Assembly (NCBI RefSeq): GCF_015831345.1
Contig: NZ_JADWYS010000001.1
Span: 3,314,618-3,378,617, forward strand
Direction of reading: 5' to 3'
From: Caenimonas aquaedulcis
GTDB taxonomy: Bacteria; Pseudomonadota; Gammaproteobacteria; Burkholderiales; Burkholderiaceae_C
DNA: 64,000 bases
A program made the translations under genes and the position numbers. The notes below the pieces were generated by a model. That model was not told the origin of the DNA and did not search any database. It was given only the letters and a program-made list of their open reading frames with translations. Shown piece by piece: positions 9,564-18,012 of this stretch (its first letter is position 1; each line of letters starts with the position of its first letter).

Positions 9564-10019
9564 ATGAAAATCCTCCAGGACTTGTCGGAGTTGCCCGCGC
9601 TCGTGGGCCGGGACGTCGCGGTGAGCGACTGGGTCACGGTGACGCAGGAGCAGGTGAACCTGTTCGCGCAGGCCACCGGCGACCACCAGTGGATCCACGT
9701 GGACGTGGAGAAGGCGAAGGCCGGCCCCTTCGGCGGGCCGATCGCCCACGGCTTCCTCACCCTGTCGCTGATCCCGAAGTTCTTCGAGACCTCGATGGAG
9801 ATCCGCAACAGCCGCATGGGCGTGAACTACGGCCTGAACAAGGTGCGCTTCACCTCGCCGGTGCCCGTGGGCAGCCGGCTGCGTGGTCACATGAAGCTCC
9901 TGGCCTGCGACCCCATCGACAACGGCGGGGTTCAGATGACCTGGCTGGTGACGGTCGAGCGCGAGGGAAGCGACAAGCCCGCGTGCGTCGCCGAGTCGCT
10001 CACCCGGCGCTACCCCTGA
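9564..10019 (+). CDS. MaoC-like (R)-specific enoyl-CoA hydratase
   Basis: A 151-residue single hot-dog domain protein. The hydratase active-site region reads FAQATGDHQWIHVD with the conserved Asp/His, followed by FGGPIAHGFLTLS. Family members hydrate trans-2-enoyl-CoA to (R)-3-hydroxyacyl-CoA or act on related CoA esters. The size fits the short PhaJ/MaoC form. A TACAGT hexamer at 9552-9557 lies only 6 bases before the ATG, so the transcript may be leaderless. Convergent with trmL, 9 bases apart. Confidence 0.9.
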   Translation: MKILQDLSELPALVGRDVAVSDWVTVTQEQVNLFAQATGDHQWIHVDVEKAKAGPFGGPIAHGFLTLSLIPKFFETSMEIRNSRMGVNYGLNKVRFTSPVPVGSRLRGHMKLLACDPIDNGGVQMTWLVTVEREGSDKPACVAESLTRRYP

Positions 10020-10028
10020 AAACGCCGC

Positions 10029-10490
10029 CTAGGCGAATCCGTTCTGGCGCCAGGCCTCGAACACCGTCACGGCCACTGCATTCGACAGGTTGAGGCTGCG
10101 CTGGCCTTCGCGCATCGGGAGGCGCAGGCGCTGCGCCGCCGGAAACGAATCGCGCAAGGACGGGGCCAGGCCACGGGTTTCGGAGCCGAAGACCAGCCAG
10201 TCGCCCGGGCGGAACGCCGTGTCGTGCACGGCGCGCGTGCCGTGCGTCGTGAGCGCGAACATCCGCCCCGGATCGGGTCGCACCTGCGCGAGGAACGCGG
10301 GCCAATCCAGGTACCGCCTGACCTCGGCGTACTCGTGGTAGTCCAGGCCCGCGCGGCGCATGTGCCTGTCGTCCATCGAGAAGCCGAGGGGCTCGACCAG
10401 GTGCAGGGCGCAGCCCGTGTTGGCCGCGAGGCGGATCACGTTTCCCGTGTTGGGCGGGATCTCGGGCTCGACGAGGACGATGTTGAACAT
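10029..10490 (-). CDS. trmL: tRNA (cytidine/uridine(34)-2'-O)-methyltransferase
   Basis: A 153-residue SPOUT-class methyltransferase, matching TrmL in length. Family features are the N-terminal EPEIPPNTGN segment, the FGSETRGL loop and the C-terminal knot LPMREGQRSLNLSNAVAV that binds S-adenosylmethionine. TrmL methylates the wobble ribose of tRNA-Leu isoacceptors. It stands just downstream of the comF-like gene on the same strand (16-base gap), as is common in betaproteobacteria, and is probably cotranscribed with it. Confidence 0.94.
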   Translation of the reverse strand: MFNIVLVEPEIPPNTGNVIRLAANTGCALHLVEPLGFSMDDRHMRRAGLDYHEYAEVRRYLDWPAFLAQVRPDPGRMFALTTHGTRAVHDTAFRPGDWLVFGSETRGLAPSLRDSFPAAQRLRLPMREGQRSLNLSNAVAVTVFEAWRQNGFA

Positions 10491-10506
10491 GCCGCGAATT
10501 GTCGCG

Positions 10507-11181
10507 TCAGGCCGCGGGATCGTCCGTGCGCGCGAGCACCAGGCCCGTGACGTGGCGAGCGCCCGCCTGTCGCAAGGCCAGGGCCGCGGCCCGCATCGAC
10601 GCGCCGCTGGTCATCACGTCATCGACGATCGCGATGCGACGGCCGCGGACCTGGGCGACACGCATCGGGTCCACGGCGAAGGCCGACTGCACGTTCTTCA
10701 GGCGTTCGCGGCGGTCGAGTGCCGCCTGCTCGGCGGTCTCGCGCACGCGAACGAGCAGGGTGGCATCGGCCTTGGCCGGGGCGAGCGCGCGGGCCAGCAG
10801 CAGCGACTGGTTGTAGCCGCGCCGGGCCAGGCGCCTGGGCGCGAGCGGCATCGCCAGCACGAGATCCGCGGCGTCCAGCGACGGCTCGAACCACGGCGCG
10901 CTGCGCATGAGCAAGGCGAAGGCGCGCGCCCACGCGGCGTGCCCCGAGAACTTGAAGTCCGCGACCAGGTTCGACCACGGGTATCCGTACGAAACGGCGG
11001 CATGGCAGGCATCAAGTGCGCCGTGGTCGCCGGCGCAGCGGCCGCATTCGCGGATCCCATCCGCAACGGGCAGGGCGCAGCGGCTGCAGCGTGCCGAAGG
11101 CTGCGCGAAGCGCGAAATGCAGGCTTCGCACACCGGTTGCGCGGGCCATGCCCGGCAGACCGCGCACTGGCTGGGGATCAC
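10507..11181 (-). CDS. ComF-family phosphoribosyltransferase-like protein
   Basis: A 224-residue protein with an N-terminal double zinc-ribbon (Cys pairs within residues 5-20 and about 34-55). A phosphoribosyltransferase fold follows, ending in VDDVMTSGASM, the PRPP-binding loop. ComF proteins support DNA uptake in competent bacteria; in many other bacteria their function is unclear. The start is GTG at 11181. That GTG overlaps the TGA of the upstream hydrolase as GTGA (11178-11181) and places the zinc-ribbon Cys residues right at the N terminus. The longer frame upstream lies in the hydrolase in another phase and is not credible. Confidence 0.87.
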   Translation of the reverse strand: MIPSQCAVCRAWPAQPVCEACISRFAQPSARCSRCALPVADGIRECGRCAGDHGALDACHAAVSYGYPWSNLVADFKFSGHAAWARAFALLMRSAPWFEPSLDAADLVLAMPLAPRRLARRGYNQSLLLARALAPAKADATLLVRVRETAEQAALDRRERLKNVQSAFAVDPMRVAQVRGRRIAIVDDVMTSGASMRAAALALRQAGARHVTGLVLARTDDPAA

Positions 11182-11732
11182 GCGAAGTCCGCGTCGGCCG
11201 TCGTCACGAGACCGCTGCTGCGGTAGGGCAGGCGATAGTCCATGCAGGCGCGGTTCAGTTCGTCCACGATGGAGGCGGCGGGGATCACGCGCGACTGCCA
11301 GGGTTCGTCCGACGTGGTGTGGGCGTCCGCGACGAGCGTGACGTCGTAGCCGCGTTCGATCGCCGCATGGGTGGTGTGGCGCACGCAGAAGTTGGTCTGC
11401 GCGCCGCAGATGAAGAGGCGGCCCACGCGGAGTTCCTCGAGCAGCGCGTCGAGGGTCGTTTCCTCGAACGAGCTGCGAAAGTGCTTGCCGATCCTCGGCT
11501 CGCCGGGCAGGGGCTGCAGCTCGGGGACGATCTGCCAGGGTTCGCTGCCGGCGGGCAGCCAGTCGTCCGAGTGCTGGACCCAGACCACGGGCGTGCCCGC
11601 GGCGCGGGCCTTGCGCACCAGCTCGGCGATATTGGAGATGACCTGCGTGCGCATCCACGCGGTGGCCACGACGTCGTTCTGGACGTCGATCACGAGTAGC
11701 GCCGAACGCGGGCGATCCGGAAATTTGCTCAT
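11178..11732 (-). CDS. Isochorismatase-like cysteine hydrolase
   Basis: A 184-residue alpha/beta hydrolase of the isochorismatase-like superfamily. The catalytic set is visible: Asp in LLVIDVQND near the N terminus, a Lys/Arg in the middle (RIGKHF) and the nucleophilic Cys in GAQTNFCVR. Members hydrolyse isochorismate, nicotinamide, N-carbamoyl compounds or similar amides; the substrate is unknown here. ATG 11732 is chosen because the sequence before it has no family similarity and overlaps the divergent gene's promoter. The gap to the divergent methyltransferase start is 20 bases. Confidence 0.86.
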   Translation of the reverse strand: MSKFPDRPRSALLVIDVQNDVVATAWMRTQVISNIAELVRKARAAGTPVVWVQHSDDWLPAGSEPWQIVPELQPLPGEPRIGKHFRSSFEETTLDALLEELRVGRLFICGAQTNFCVRHTTHAAIERGYDVTLVADAHTTSDEPWQSRVIPAASIVDELNRACMDYRLPYRSSGLVTTADADFA

Positions 11733-11752
11733 GGGTGCAGGATACTCGTCCC

Positions 11753-12628
11753 ATGGCCACGCACGCCCCGCCCACCATCGACCCCGCAGCAGCGCGGCAC
11801 TGGGAGCGCGCCGCGCCGCGGCGCTCGCCATGGCTCCATGACGAAGTGGCCCGCCGCATGGCCGAGCGCCTGCAGTGGATCAAGCTGGAGCCCCGGTCAT
11901 GGGCGCACTGGGCACCGGTGCGCGGCGGCATGGCCGCGCAGCCGCTGGTGGAGGCGAGGTATCCCCGGGCCGAATGCGTCGTGGCGCACGAAGCGGCGCT
12001 TCCCGCCGGGTTCGCGCGGCCCTGGTGGAAGCTCGGGGCCCCCGCGATCCGCGTCGGCCCGGTACCCGACGGCAGCGTGCAGATGCTCTGGGCCAACATG
12101 GCGCTGCACATGTCGGCGGCGCCGCAGGCGTTGATCGCGCAGTGGCACCGGGCGCTGGAGCCTGACGGTTTCCTGATGTTCTCCTGCCTGGGCCCGGACA
12201 CGCTGCGCGAGTTGCGGGCCCTCTACCGAGAGCTCGGCTGGCCGCCGGCCGGGCATGAATTCACCGACATGCACGACTGGGGCGACATGCTGGTGGAGGC
12301 GGGATTCGCGGAGCCGGTGATGGACATGGAGCGCATCACGCTCACGTGGGAGACCGCGGAGCGGCTCCTGGAAGAATTGCGGGAGCTCGGTGCGAACCTG
12401 CATCCGGCGCGCTTTGGCGCGCTGCGCGGCAGGAGCTGGCGCTCGCGCCTGGCGCAAGAGCTCACGCGCGCGCTCGCGCAGCCCGACGGCCGGCTGGCGC
12501 TCACCTTCGAGATCATCTACGGGCACGCGATGAAACCCGCGCCGCGGGTGCGGATGAGCGAACACAGCGCGGTCTCGCTGCGCGACATGCGCACGATGCT
12601 GCAGCGGGGCGGCGGTGAAAGAGGCTGA
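11753..12628 (+). CDS. BioC-like SAM-dependent methyltransferase with degenerate motif I
   Basis: A 291-residue protein. The second half matches malonyl-ACP methyltransferase BioC-like proteins: WANMALHMS, HRALEPDGFLMFSCLGPDTLRELR, and DMHDWGDMLVEAGF. BioC starts the pimeloyl part of biotin synthesis. The glycine-rich SAM loop expected about residues 40-60 is replaced by a Trp/Gly-rich sequence (SWAHWAPVRGG). The enzyme may bind SAM poorly or may have another role, so I leave the symbol blank. No other bio gene is adjacent. It is divergent from the hydrolase; downstream the gap of 76 bases precedes the DUF2244-cox region. Confidence 0.75.
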   Translation: MATHAPPTIDPAAARHWERAAPRRSPWLHDEVARRMAERLQWIKLEPRSWAHWAPVRGGMAAQPLVEARYPRAECVVAHEAALPAGFARPWWKLGAPAIRVGPVPDGSVQMLWANMALHMSAAPQALIAQWHRALEPDGFLMFSCLGPDTLRELRALYRELGWPPAGHEFTDMHDWGDMLVEAGFAEPVMDMERITLTWETAERLLEELRELGANLHPARFGALRGRSWRSRLAQELTRALAQPDGRLALTFEIIYGHAMKPAPRVRMSEHSAVSLRDMRTMLQRGGGERG

Positions 12629-12704
12629 CACGGGCCTCGCCGCACGAGGGAAGGCCGGCAAGCCGCGCTACAATGCCGGGTTGATTTTTGAGCGCCACCC
12701 ATCG

Positions 12705-13196
12705 ATGTCGCTATTTCGTTTCGCCACTGTCCAGGGCCAGAACATCCACTGGTTTTTGAAGCGCAACTGCTCGGTCACACCCGCCCAATTGGGCTGGCTG
12801 TACGCCTCGTTGTGCGTGGTGTCGCTCGGGATCGGCACGGTTTTCTGGTTCCACGGCGCCGTGATGGTGCTGCCGTTCGCGTGGGCCGAGCTCATGGCGG
12901 TCGGCGTGGCCTTCCTCGTGTATGCGCGGCATGCGCGCGATGGAGAGACGATTTCGCTCCAGGGCCGCCAGTTGGTCGTGGAGCTGGAGAATGCCGGACA
13001 CCTGGAGCGCGCGGAGTTCAACCGCGACTGGGTCCGGGTCGAGCCTTGCGCCGGTGACCGCTCGCTGATCGAGCTGTCGGGCCAGGGGCGGCGGGTGAAC
13101 GTGGGGCGCTACGTGCGCCCCGAACTGCGCCCGGTGCTGGCGCAGGAGATTCGCAGGGCGCTGCGCGGGGCGGGCGGCGAAACAGGTTTGATTTGA
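12705..13196 (+). CDS. DUF2244 membrane protein upstream of coxB
   Basis: A 163-residue protein with two central hydrophobic segments (about residues 30-75), then a basic, beta-rich cytoplasmic tail. It matches the DUF2244 pattern of small proteins next to cytochrome oxidase genes. Function unknown; the position directly before coxB suggests a role in oxidase assembly or stability. The upstream in-frame extension is rejected because ATG 12705 is followed at once by the family-like N terminus. A TACAAT -10-like hexamer lies at 12669-12674 without a good -35 element. Its stop is only 11 bases before the coxB start. Confidence 0.78.
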   Translation: MSLFRFATVQGQNIHWFLKRNCSVTPAQLGWLYASLCVVSLGIGTVFWFHGAVMVLPFAWAELMAVGVAFLVYARHARDGETISLQGRQLVVELENAGHLERAEFNRDWVRVEPCAGDRSLIELSGQGRRVNVGRYVRPELRPVLAQEIRRALRGAGGETGLI

Positions 13197-13207
13197 GGTT
13201 GAAGCCA

Positions 13208-14386
13208 GTGAAAAACATGAAGAGCCATTGCTACAAGTTGGGCTACCAGTTGGCCTCGTTGCTGTTCGCGGCGGCCGCGTTTAGCCCGGCGGCCCATGCG
13301 GTCAACGACCTGCCCGGCGGGCCCGGCGTTCGCCAGCTGAACCTGCACCCCGCGGTCACCCGCATCGCCGAGGAGCAGGCCTGGCTGCACTGGTTCATGC
13401 TGATCGCCTGCACGGTGATCTTCATCGCCGTGTTCAGCGTCATGTTCTATTCCATCTGGAAGCACCGCAAGGCGGTGGGCCACAAGCCGGCCAACTTCCA
13501 CGAGTCCGTCACCGTCGAGGTGATCTGGACCATCGTCCCCTTCCTCATCGTGATCGGCATGGCGCTGCCGGCCACCAAGGTGCTCGTCGCGTCCAAGGAC
13601 ACGACCAACGCCGACCTCACCGTCAAGGCGACCGGCTACCAGTGGAAATGGGGCTACGACTACATCAAGGGCGAAGGCGAGGGCGTCTCCTTCCTGTCCA
13701 CGCTGGACAGCACGCACCGCGAAATGTCCAATGACGGCGCCAAGGGCGCGATGCCCGACGATTACCTGCTGAAGGTCGACAACCCGCTGGTGGTGCCGGT
13801 GAACAAGAAGGTTCGCGTCATCACCACCGCCAACGACGTGATCCACGCCTGGGGCGTGCCCGCCTTCGGCGTCAAGCAGGATGCGATCCCCGGCTTCGTG
13901 CGCGACACGTGGTTCCGCAGCGAAAAGACCGGCGATTTCTACGGCCAGTGCTACGAGCTTTGCGGCAAGGAGCACGCCTACATGCCGATCCACGTGAAGG
14001 TGCTCTCCGCTGCCGACTACACGAAGTGGGTCGACGGCGAGAAGAAGAAGATGGCGGCCCTGCAGGACGACCCCGCCAAGGTCTGGACGCTCGCCGACAT
14101 CACCGCGCGCGGCGAGAAGGTGTATGCCGCCAACTGCGCGGCCTGCCACCAGCCCAACGGCAAGGGCGCCGGCCCGATCCTGCCGCTGGACGGCTCCCCG
14201 GTCGTCAACGACGCCGACAAGTCCAAGCAGATCCAGGTGGTGCTCAATGGCCGCAATGCGATGCCGGCCTGGAAGCAGCTTTCGGACACCGACATCGCGG
14301 CCGTGATCAGCTTCACCAAGAACAACTGGTCCAACCACACCGGCCAGCTGGTGCAGCCCGCTGAAGTGCTGGCCCAGCGCAAGTAA
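13208..14386 (+). CDS. coxB: Cytochrome c oxidase subunit II with fused cytochrome c domain
   Basis: About 392 residues. A signal sequence ends near Ala-His-Ala, two membrane helices follow, then a periplasmic cupredoxin domain with the CuA site CYELCGKEHAYM. At the C terminus is a cytochrome c domain with the heme motif CAACH and a later Met (NAMPAW). The fused heme makes it the caa3-like type II subunit found in many betaproteobacteria. It accepts electrons from cytochrome c and passes them to subunit I. GTG 13208 is preferred because GAGG sits about 9 bases upstream; ATG 13217 is the alternative and changes only three residues. First gene of the cox structural operon. Confidence 0.95.
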   Translation: MKNMKSHCYKLGYQLASLLFAAAAFSPAAHAVNDLPGGPGVRQLNLHPAVTRIAEEQAWLHWFMLIACTVIFIAVFSVMFYSIWKHRKAVGHKPANFHESVTVEVIWTIVPFLIVIGMALPATKVLVASKDTTNADLTVKATGYQWKWGYDYIKGEGEGVSFLSTLDSTHREMSNDGAKGAMPDDYLLKVDNPLVVPVNKKVRVITTANDVIHAWGVPAFGVKQDAIPGFVRDTWFRSEKTGDFYGQCYELCGKEHAYMPIHVKVLSAADYTKWVDGEKKKMAALQDDPAKVWTLADITARGEKVYAANCAACHQPNGKGAGPILPLDGSPVVNDADKSKQIQVVLNGRNAMPAWKQLSDTDIAAVISFTKNNWSNHTGQLVQPAEVLAQRK

Positions 14387-14419
14387 GCAGTACAGAACCG
14401 AATACCCAGGAAGCAGCAT

Positions 14420-16096
14420 ATGAGCGCCGTCCTCGACCATCCCGCACACGACCACGATCACGACCATCACGACCACGCGCCGACCGGCTGGCGGCGGTGG
14501 GTCTACGCGACGAACCACAAGGACATCGGCACGCTGTACCTGCTGTTCTCCTTTTTCATGCTGATGTTCGGCGGCCTGCTGGCGATGCTGATCCGCCTGG
14601 AGCTGTTCCAGCCGGGCCTGCAGTTCGTGAACCCGGAGCTGTTCAACCAGCTCACGACGATGCACGGCCTGATCATGGTGTTCGGCGCGATCATGCCGGC
14701 GTTCGTCGGCTTCGCGAACTGGATGATCCCGCTGCAGATCGGCGCGGCCGACATGGCTTTCGCGCGGATGAACAACTTCAGCTTCTGGCTGCTGATCCCC
14801 GCGGGCCTGATGCTCGTCGGCTCGTTCTTTATGCCCGGCGGAGCCCCCGCCGCGGGCTGGACGCTGTACGCGCCGCTCACGCTGCAGATGGGCCCGTCGA
14901 TGGACGCCGGCATCTTCGCGATGCACATCCTCGGTGCCTCGTCGATCATGGGTTCGATCAACATCATCGTCACCATCCTCAACATGCGCGCTCCCGGCAT
15001 GACGCTGATGAAGATGCCGATGTTCTCGTGGACCTGGCTGATCACCGCCTACCTGCTGATCGCGGTGATGCCCGTGCTCGCCGGCGCGATCACCATGACG
15101 CTGACGGACCGCCACTTCGGCACGACGTTCTTCAACCCCGCAGGCGGCGGCGACCCGGTGATGTACCAGCACATCTTCTGGTTCTTCGGCCACCCCGAGG
15201 TCTACATCATGATCCTGCCGGCCTTCGGCATCATCAGCCAGGTCGTGCCCGCTTTCTCCCGCAAACGCCTGTTCGGCTACGCCTCCATGGTGTATGCGAC
15301 GTCCTCGATCGCGATCCTGTCCTTCATCGTGTGGGCGCACCACATGTTCACCACCGGCATGCCGGTGACGGGCCAGCTGTTCTTCATGTACGCGACGATG
15401 CTGATCGCGGTGCCCACGGCCGTGAAGATCTTCAACTGGATCGCGACGATGTGGCAGGGCTCGATGACCTTCGAAACCCCGATGCTGTTCGCCGTCGGCT
15501 TCATCTTCGTGTTCACCATGGGCGGCTTCACCGGCCTCATCCTGGCCATGGCTCCGGTCGACCTGCTGCTGCAGGACACCTACTACGTCGTCGCCCACTT
15601 CCACTACGTGCTGGTGGCCGGCTCGCTGTACGCGATGTTCGCGGGCTTCTACTACTGGTCGCCCAAGTGGACGGGCGTGATGTACAACGAGACGCGCGGC
15701 AAGATCCACTTCTGGTGGTCGCTCATCGCCTTCAACGTCACGTTCTTCCCGATGCACTTCCTGGGCCTGGCCGGCATGCCGCGCCGCTATGCCGACTACC
15801 CGATGCAGTTCGCGGACTTCAACATGCTCGCGTCGCTCGGCGGTTTCGCCTTCGGCCTGGCGCAGGTGTATTTCTTCTTCGCGATCGTGCTGCCCGTCAT
15901 GCGCGGCAAGGGCGAGCCGGCGTCGCAGCGCCCGTGGAATGATGCCGACGGCAAAGGCGCCGAGGGCCTGGAGTGGGAAGTGCCGTCGCCGGCGCCGTTC
16001 CACACCTTCGAGACGCCTCCCAAGCTCGATATCACCGCCACGAAGATCCTGGATGCGCGGGTGCAGCCCGAGCATCCGCTGGGCTCGCACCACTGA
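14420..16096 (+). CDS. ctaD: Cytochrome c oxidase subunit I
   Basis: A 558-residue, twelve-helix inner-membrane protein that holds heme a and the heme a3-CuB site. Ligand regions are visible: MHGLIM (low-spin heme His), HPEVY (CuB His and cross-linked Tyr), the HHMFTTG pair and HFHYVLV (heme a3 and heme a His). The proton-channel region around GFANW/FARMNN is present. Unusually, the first 20 residues contain seven His and several Asp residues before the conserved TNHKDIG. It follows coxB after 33 bases and is followed by assembly genes. Confidence 0.97.
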   Translation: MSAVLDHPAHDHDHDHHDHAPTGWRRWVYATNHKDIGTLYLLFSFFMLMFGGLLAMLIRLELFQPGLQFVNPELFNQLTTMHGLIMVFGAIMPAFVGFANWMIPLQIGAADMAFARMNNFSFWLLIPAGLMLVGSFFMPGGAPAAGWTLYAPLTLQMGPSMDAGIFAMHILGASSIMGSINIIVTILNMRAPGMTLMKMPMFSWTWLITAYLLIAVMPVLAGAITMTLTDRHFGTTFFNPAGGGDPVMYQHIFWFFGHPEVYIMILPAFGIISQVVPAFSRKRLFGYASMVYATSSIAILSFIVWAHHMFTTGMPVTGQLFFMYATMLIAVPTAVKIFNWIATMWQGSMTFETPMLFAVGFIFVFTMGGFTGLILAMAPVDLLLQDTYYVVAHFHYVLVAGSLYAMFAGFYYWSPKWTGVMYNETRGKIHFWWSLIAFNVTFFPMHFLGLAGMPRRYADYPMQFADFNMLASLGGFAFGLAQVYFFFAIVLPVMRGKGEPASQRPWNDADGKGAEGLEWEVPSPAPFHTFETPPKLDITATKILDARVQPEHPLGSHH

Positions 16097-16116
16097 GACC
16101 GGACGGGACCGACGCC

Positions 16117-16233
16117 ATGGCGCTGACACCGGAGCAAAAGAAGGCCAACCTGCGGATGGCGCTCATCCTCGCGTCGATCGTGGCCGTCTTCTTCATCGGT
16201 TTCTTCGTCAAGATGGTCCTCCTGGGCCACTGA
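16117..16233 (+). CDS. Cytochrome oxidase small assembly protein
   Basis: A 38-residue peptide with a charged, Lys-containing N terminus and one hydrophobic segment (about residues 14-35). It lies between ctaD and ctaG on the same strand. This size, topology and position match the small assembly proteins annotated at this site in betaproteobacterial cox operons. ATG 16117 is the only plausible start. The role (helping copper or subunit insertion) is inferred from context. Confidence 0.8.
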   Translation: MALTPEQKKANLRMALILASIVAVFFIGFFVKMVLLGH

Positions 16234-16239
16234 GTCCCC

Positions 16240-16842
16240 ATGGCGATCCGCACTGAAAACCTGAAGATGGCTGGCAAGCTGGTGGTGGTGATCACCGCCA
16301 TGTCGGCTTTCGGGTACGCGCTCGGCCCGCTTTACAAGCACATCTGCGAGGTGACGGGCATCAACATCCTGTCGCTGTCGGAGCGCCAGGTGCCCGGCGG
16401 CGGATCCGCCGGCGCCGACGTCAAGGTCAACACGCAGGTCGATACGAGCCGCACCATCACCGTCGAATTCGACGCGAATGCGCGCGGGCCGTGGGAGTTC
16501 AAGCCCGCCGTGAATTCGGTGCAGGTGCATCCGGGCGAACTCGCCACGGTCATGTACGAGTTCCGCAACGTGCAGGACCACCGGATGTCCGCGCAGGCGA
16601 TTCCCAGCTATGCACCGCACCAGGCGGCGGCCCATTTCAACAAGCTCGAATGCTTCTGCTTCCAGCAGTACACCCTCGAGCCGGGCGAGAAGAAGCAGTG
16701 GCCGGTCGCTTTCGTGATCGACCCCAAATTGTCGAAGGACGTGAAGACGATCACCTTGTCGTACACCTTCTTCGAAGTCGGCGGCAAGACGCCCGCGGCG
16801 CCGACGGCGGCGCTTGCCGGCCGTGCGGAGCCGCGCTCATGA
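16240..16842 (+). CDS. ctaG: Cytochrome c oxidase copper-insertion protein CtaG/Cox11
   Basis: A 200-residue membrane-anchored protein with one N-terminal transmembrane helix (about residues 12-32) and a periplasmic immunoglobulin-like domain. The copper-binding motif ECFCFQQ is present near residue 135. Cox11 delivers copper to the CuB site of subunit I. It starts 6 bases after the small assembly gene and ends in an ATGA overlap with the next gene. The C-terminal tail is Ala/Pro rich. Confidence 0.95.
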   Translation: MAIRTENLKMAGKLVVVITAMSAFGYALGPLYKHICEVTGINILSLSERQVPGGGSAGADVKVNTQVDTSRTITVEFDANARGPWEFKPAVNSVQVHPGELATVMYEFRNVQDHRMSAQAIPSYAPHQAAAHFNKLECFCFQQYTLEPGEKKQWPVAFVIDPKLSKDVKTITLSYTFFEVGGKTPAAPTAALAGRAEPRS

Positions 16843-17051
16843 GCGCCGGTGCCATGCCGCAACCCAGGACATCCTTCTTGCGCACCGTCAAGGCGGTGGC
16901 GTGGTCCTTCATCGGGATTCGCAAGAACAGCGAATACGAGCAGGACCAGGGCCGGTTGAACCCGTTCCACATCATCGGCGTGGCGCTGGTCGGCGTCGCA
17001 TTGTTCGTCGGCGCACTGGTACTTCTGGTGCGGTGGGTCGTCGCCCCGTAA
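16839..17051 (+). CDS. DUF2970 small membrane protein
   Basis: A 70-residue protein with an amphipathic N-terminal half containing the typical VAWSFIGIRK stretch and one C-terminal membrane helix. This matches DUF2970, which is normally found between ctaG and coxC in betaproteobacteria. Its ATG overlaps the ctaG stop (16839-16842), so translation is coupled. No biochemical function is known; an assembly or stability role in the oxidase is inferred from its conserved place. Confidence 0.82.
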   Translation: MSAGAMPQPRTSFLRTVKAVAWSFIGIRKNSEYEQDQGRLNPFHIIGVALVGVALFVGALVLLVRWVVAP

Positions 17052-17089
17052 AGAGATACGCAGAAAATTCGGAAATTCAGGAGTCAGAG

Positions 17090-17971
17090 ATGAGTTCAAC
17101 CACCCCCGGCACCACGCCCTACTATTTCGTGCCCCAGCCGTCGCGCCATCCGGTGATGGCATCGTTCGGCCTGCTTTGCGTCATCTTCGGCGCGGCGCAG
17201 TGGCTGAACGGTGCGGGATGGGGCGAGTACCTGCTGTTCTTCGGCCTGCTGTGGGTTTTCGTGGTGCTGTTCCAGTGGTTCCGCCAGTCGATCGGCGAGA
17301 GCGAATCGGGCATGTATGGCCACAAGGTGAACCTCTCCTACCGCTGGAGCATGAGCTGGTTCATCTTCTCGGAAGTCATGTTCTTCGGCGCGTTCTTCAC
17401 GGCGCTCTGGTGGATGCGTTCGCATTCCGTGCCCGCCCTCGGAGGACTCGACAACGCGCTCCTGTGGCCGGATTTCAAGGCCGTGTGGCCGAGCATGGCG
17501 CCCGGCACGACCGCGTCGCCGGCCAACATCATCGAGCCCTTCACGACGATGACGCCGTTCTGGCTGCCGACGATCAATACCGCCTTGCTCCTGTCCTCCG
17601 GCGTCACGATCACCATCGCGCACCACGCCCTGCGCGAGAACCATCGCGGCCGCACGATCGCCTTCATGTGGATCACCGTGCTGCTGGGCCTCACGTTCCT
17701 GTTCGTGCAGGGCTACGAGTATTTCCACGCGTACCACGAACTCAACCTCAAGCTGACGTCGGGCGCTTACGGATCGACCTTCTTCATGCTCACGGGCTTC
17801 CATGGCTTCCACGTGTTCATCGGCATGTTGATGCTGTTCTTCATCACGCTGCGCCTGATGAAGGGGCATTTCACCGCGGAGAACCATTTCGGCTTCGAAG
17901 GCGCTGCCTGGTACTGGCACTTCGTGGACGTGGTGTGGCTGGGTCTGTACACGCTGGTCTACTGGTTGTAG
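17090..17971 (+). CDS. coxC: Cytochrome c oxidase subunit III
   Basis: A 293-residue protein with about seven membrane helices. It carries subunit III signatures: EVMFFGAFF near the first conserved helix with its Glu, NTALLLSSG, the HALRENHRGR loop, TGFHGFHV and the C-terminal WYWHFVDVVWL. Subunit III stabilises the oxidase and shapes oxygen and proton delivery. AGGAG lies shortly before ATG 17090. It ends the first cox transcription unit, as a strong hairpin follows 20 bases after its stop. Confidence 0.96.
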   Translation: MSSTTPGTTPYYFVPQPSRHPVMASFGLLCVIFGAAQWLNGAGWGEYLLFFGLLWVFVVLFQWFRQSIGESESGMYGHKVNLSYRWSMSWFIFSEVMFFGAFFTALWWMRSHSVPALGGLDNALLWPDFKAVWPSMAPGTTASPANIIEPFTTMTPFWLPTINTALLLSSGVTITIAHHALRENHRGRTIAFMWITVLLGLTFLFVQGYEYFHAYHELNLKLTSGAYGSTFFMLTGFHGFHVFIGMLMLFFITLRLMKGHFTAENHFGFEGAAWYWHFVDVVWLGLYTLVYWL

Positions 17972-17991
17972 CCGCCTGAAGACGCCACAAA

Positions 17992-18009
17992 GGGCCGCGC
18001 TTGCGGCCC
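17992..18009. terminator. Hairpin between convergent coxC and twin-TM gene
   Basis: GGGCCGC-GCTT-GCGGCCC forms a perfect 7-bp stem with a 4-base loop between two convergent stops. On the minus strand it is followed by TTTG and on the plus strand by ATTCATTT. It could act as a weak terminator in both directions. Confidence 0.7.
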
Positions 18010-18012
18010 GAT

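Noticed and set aside
13109..16129. Very long open frame on the minus strand opposite coxB and ctaD
   Set aside because: It is antisense to strongly conserved oxidase genes, has a biased His/Arg/Asp composition and no domain; an effect of high GC at third positions.
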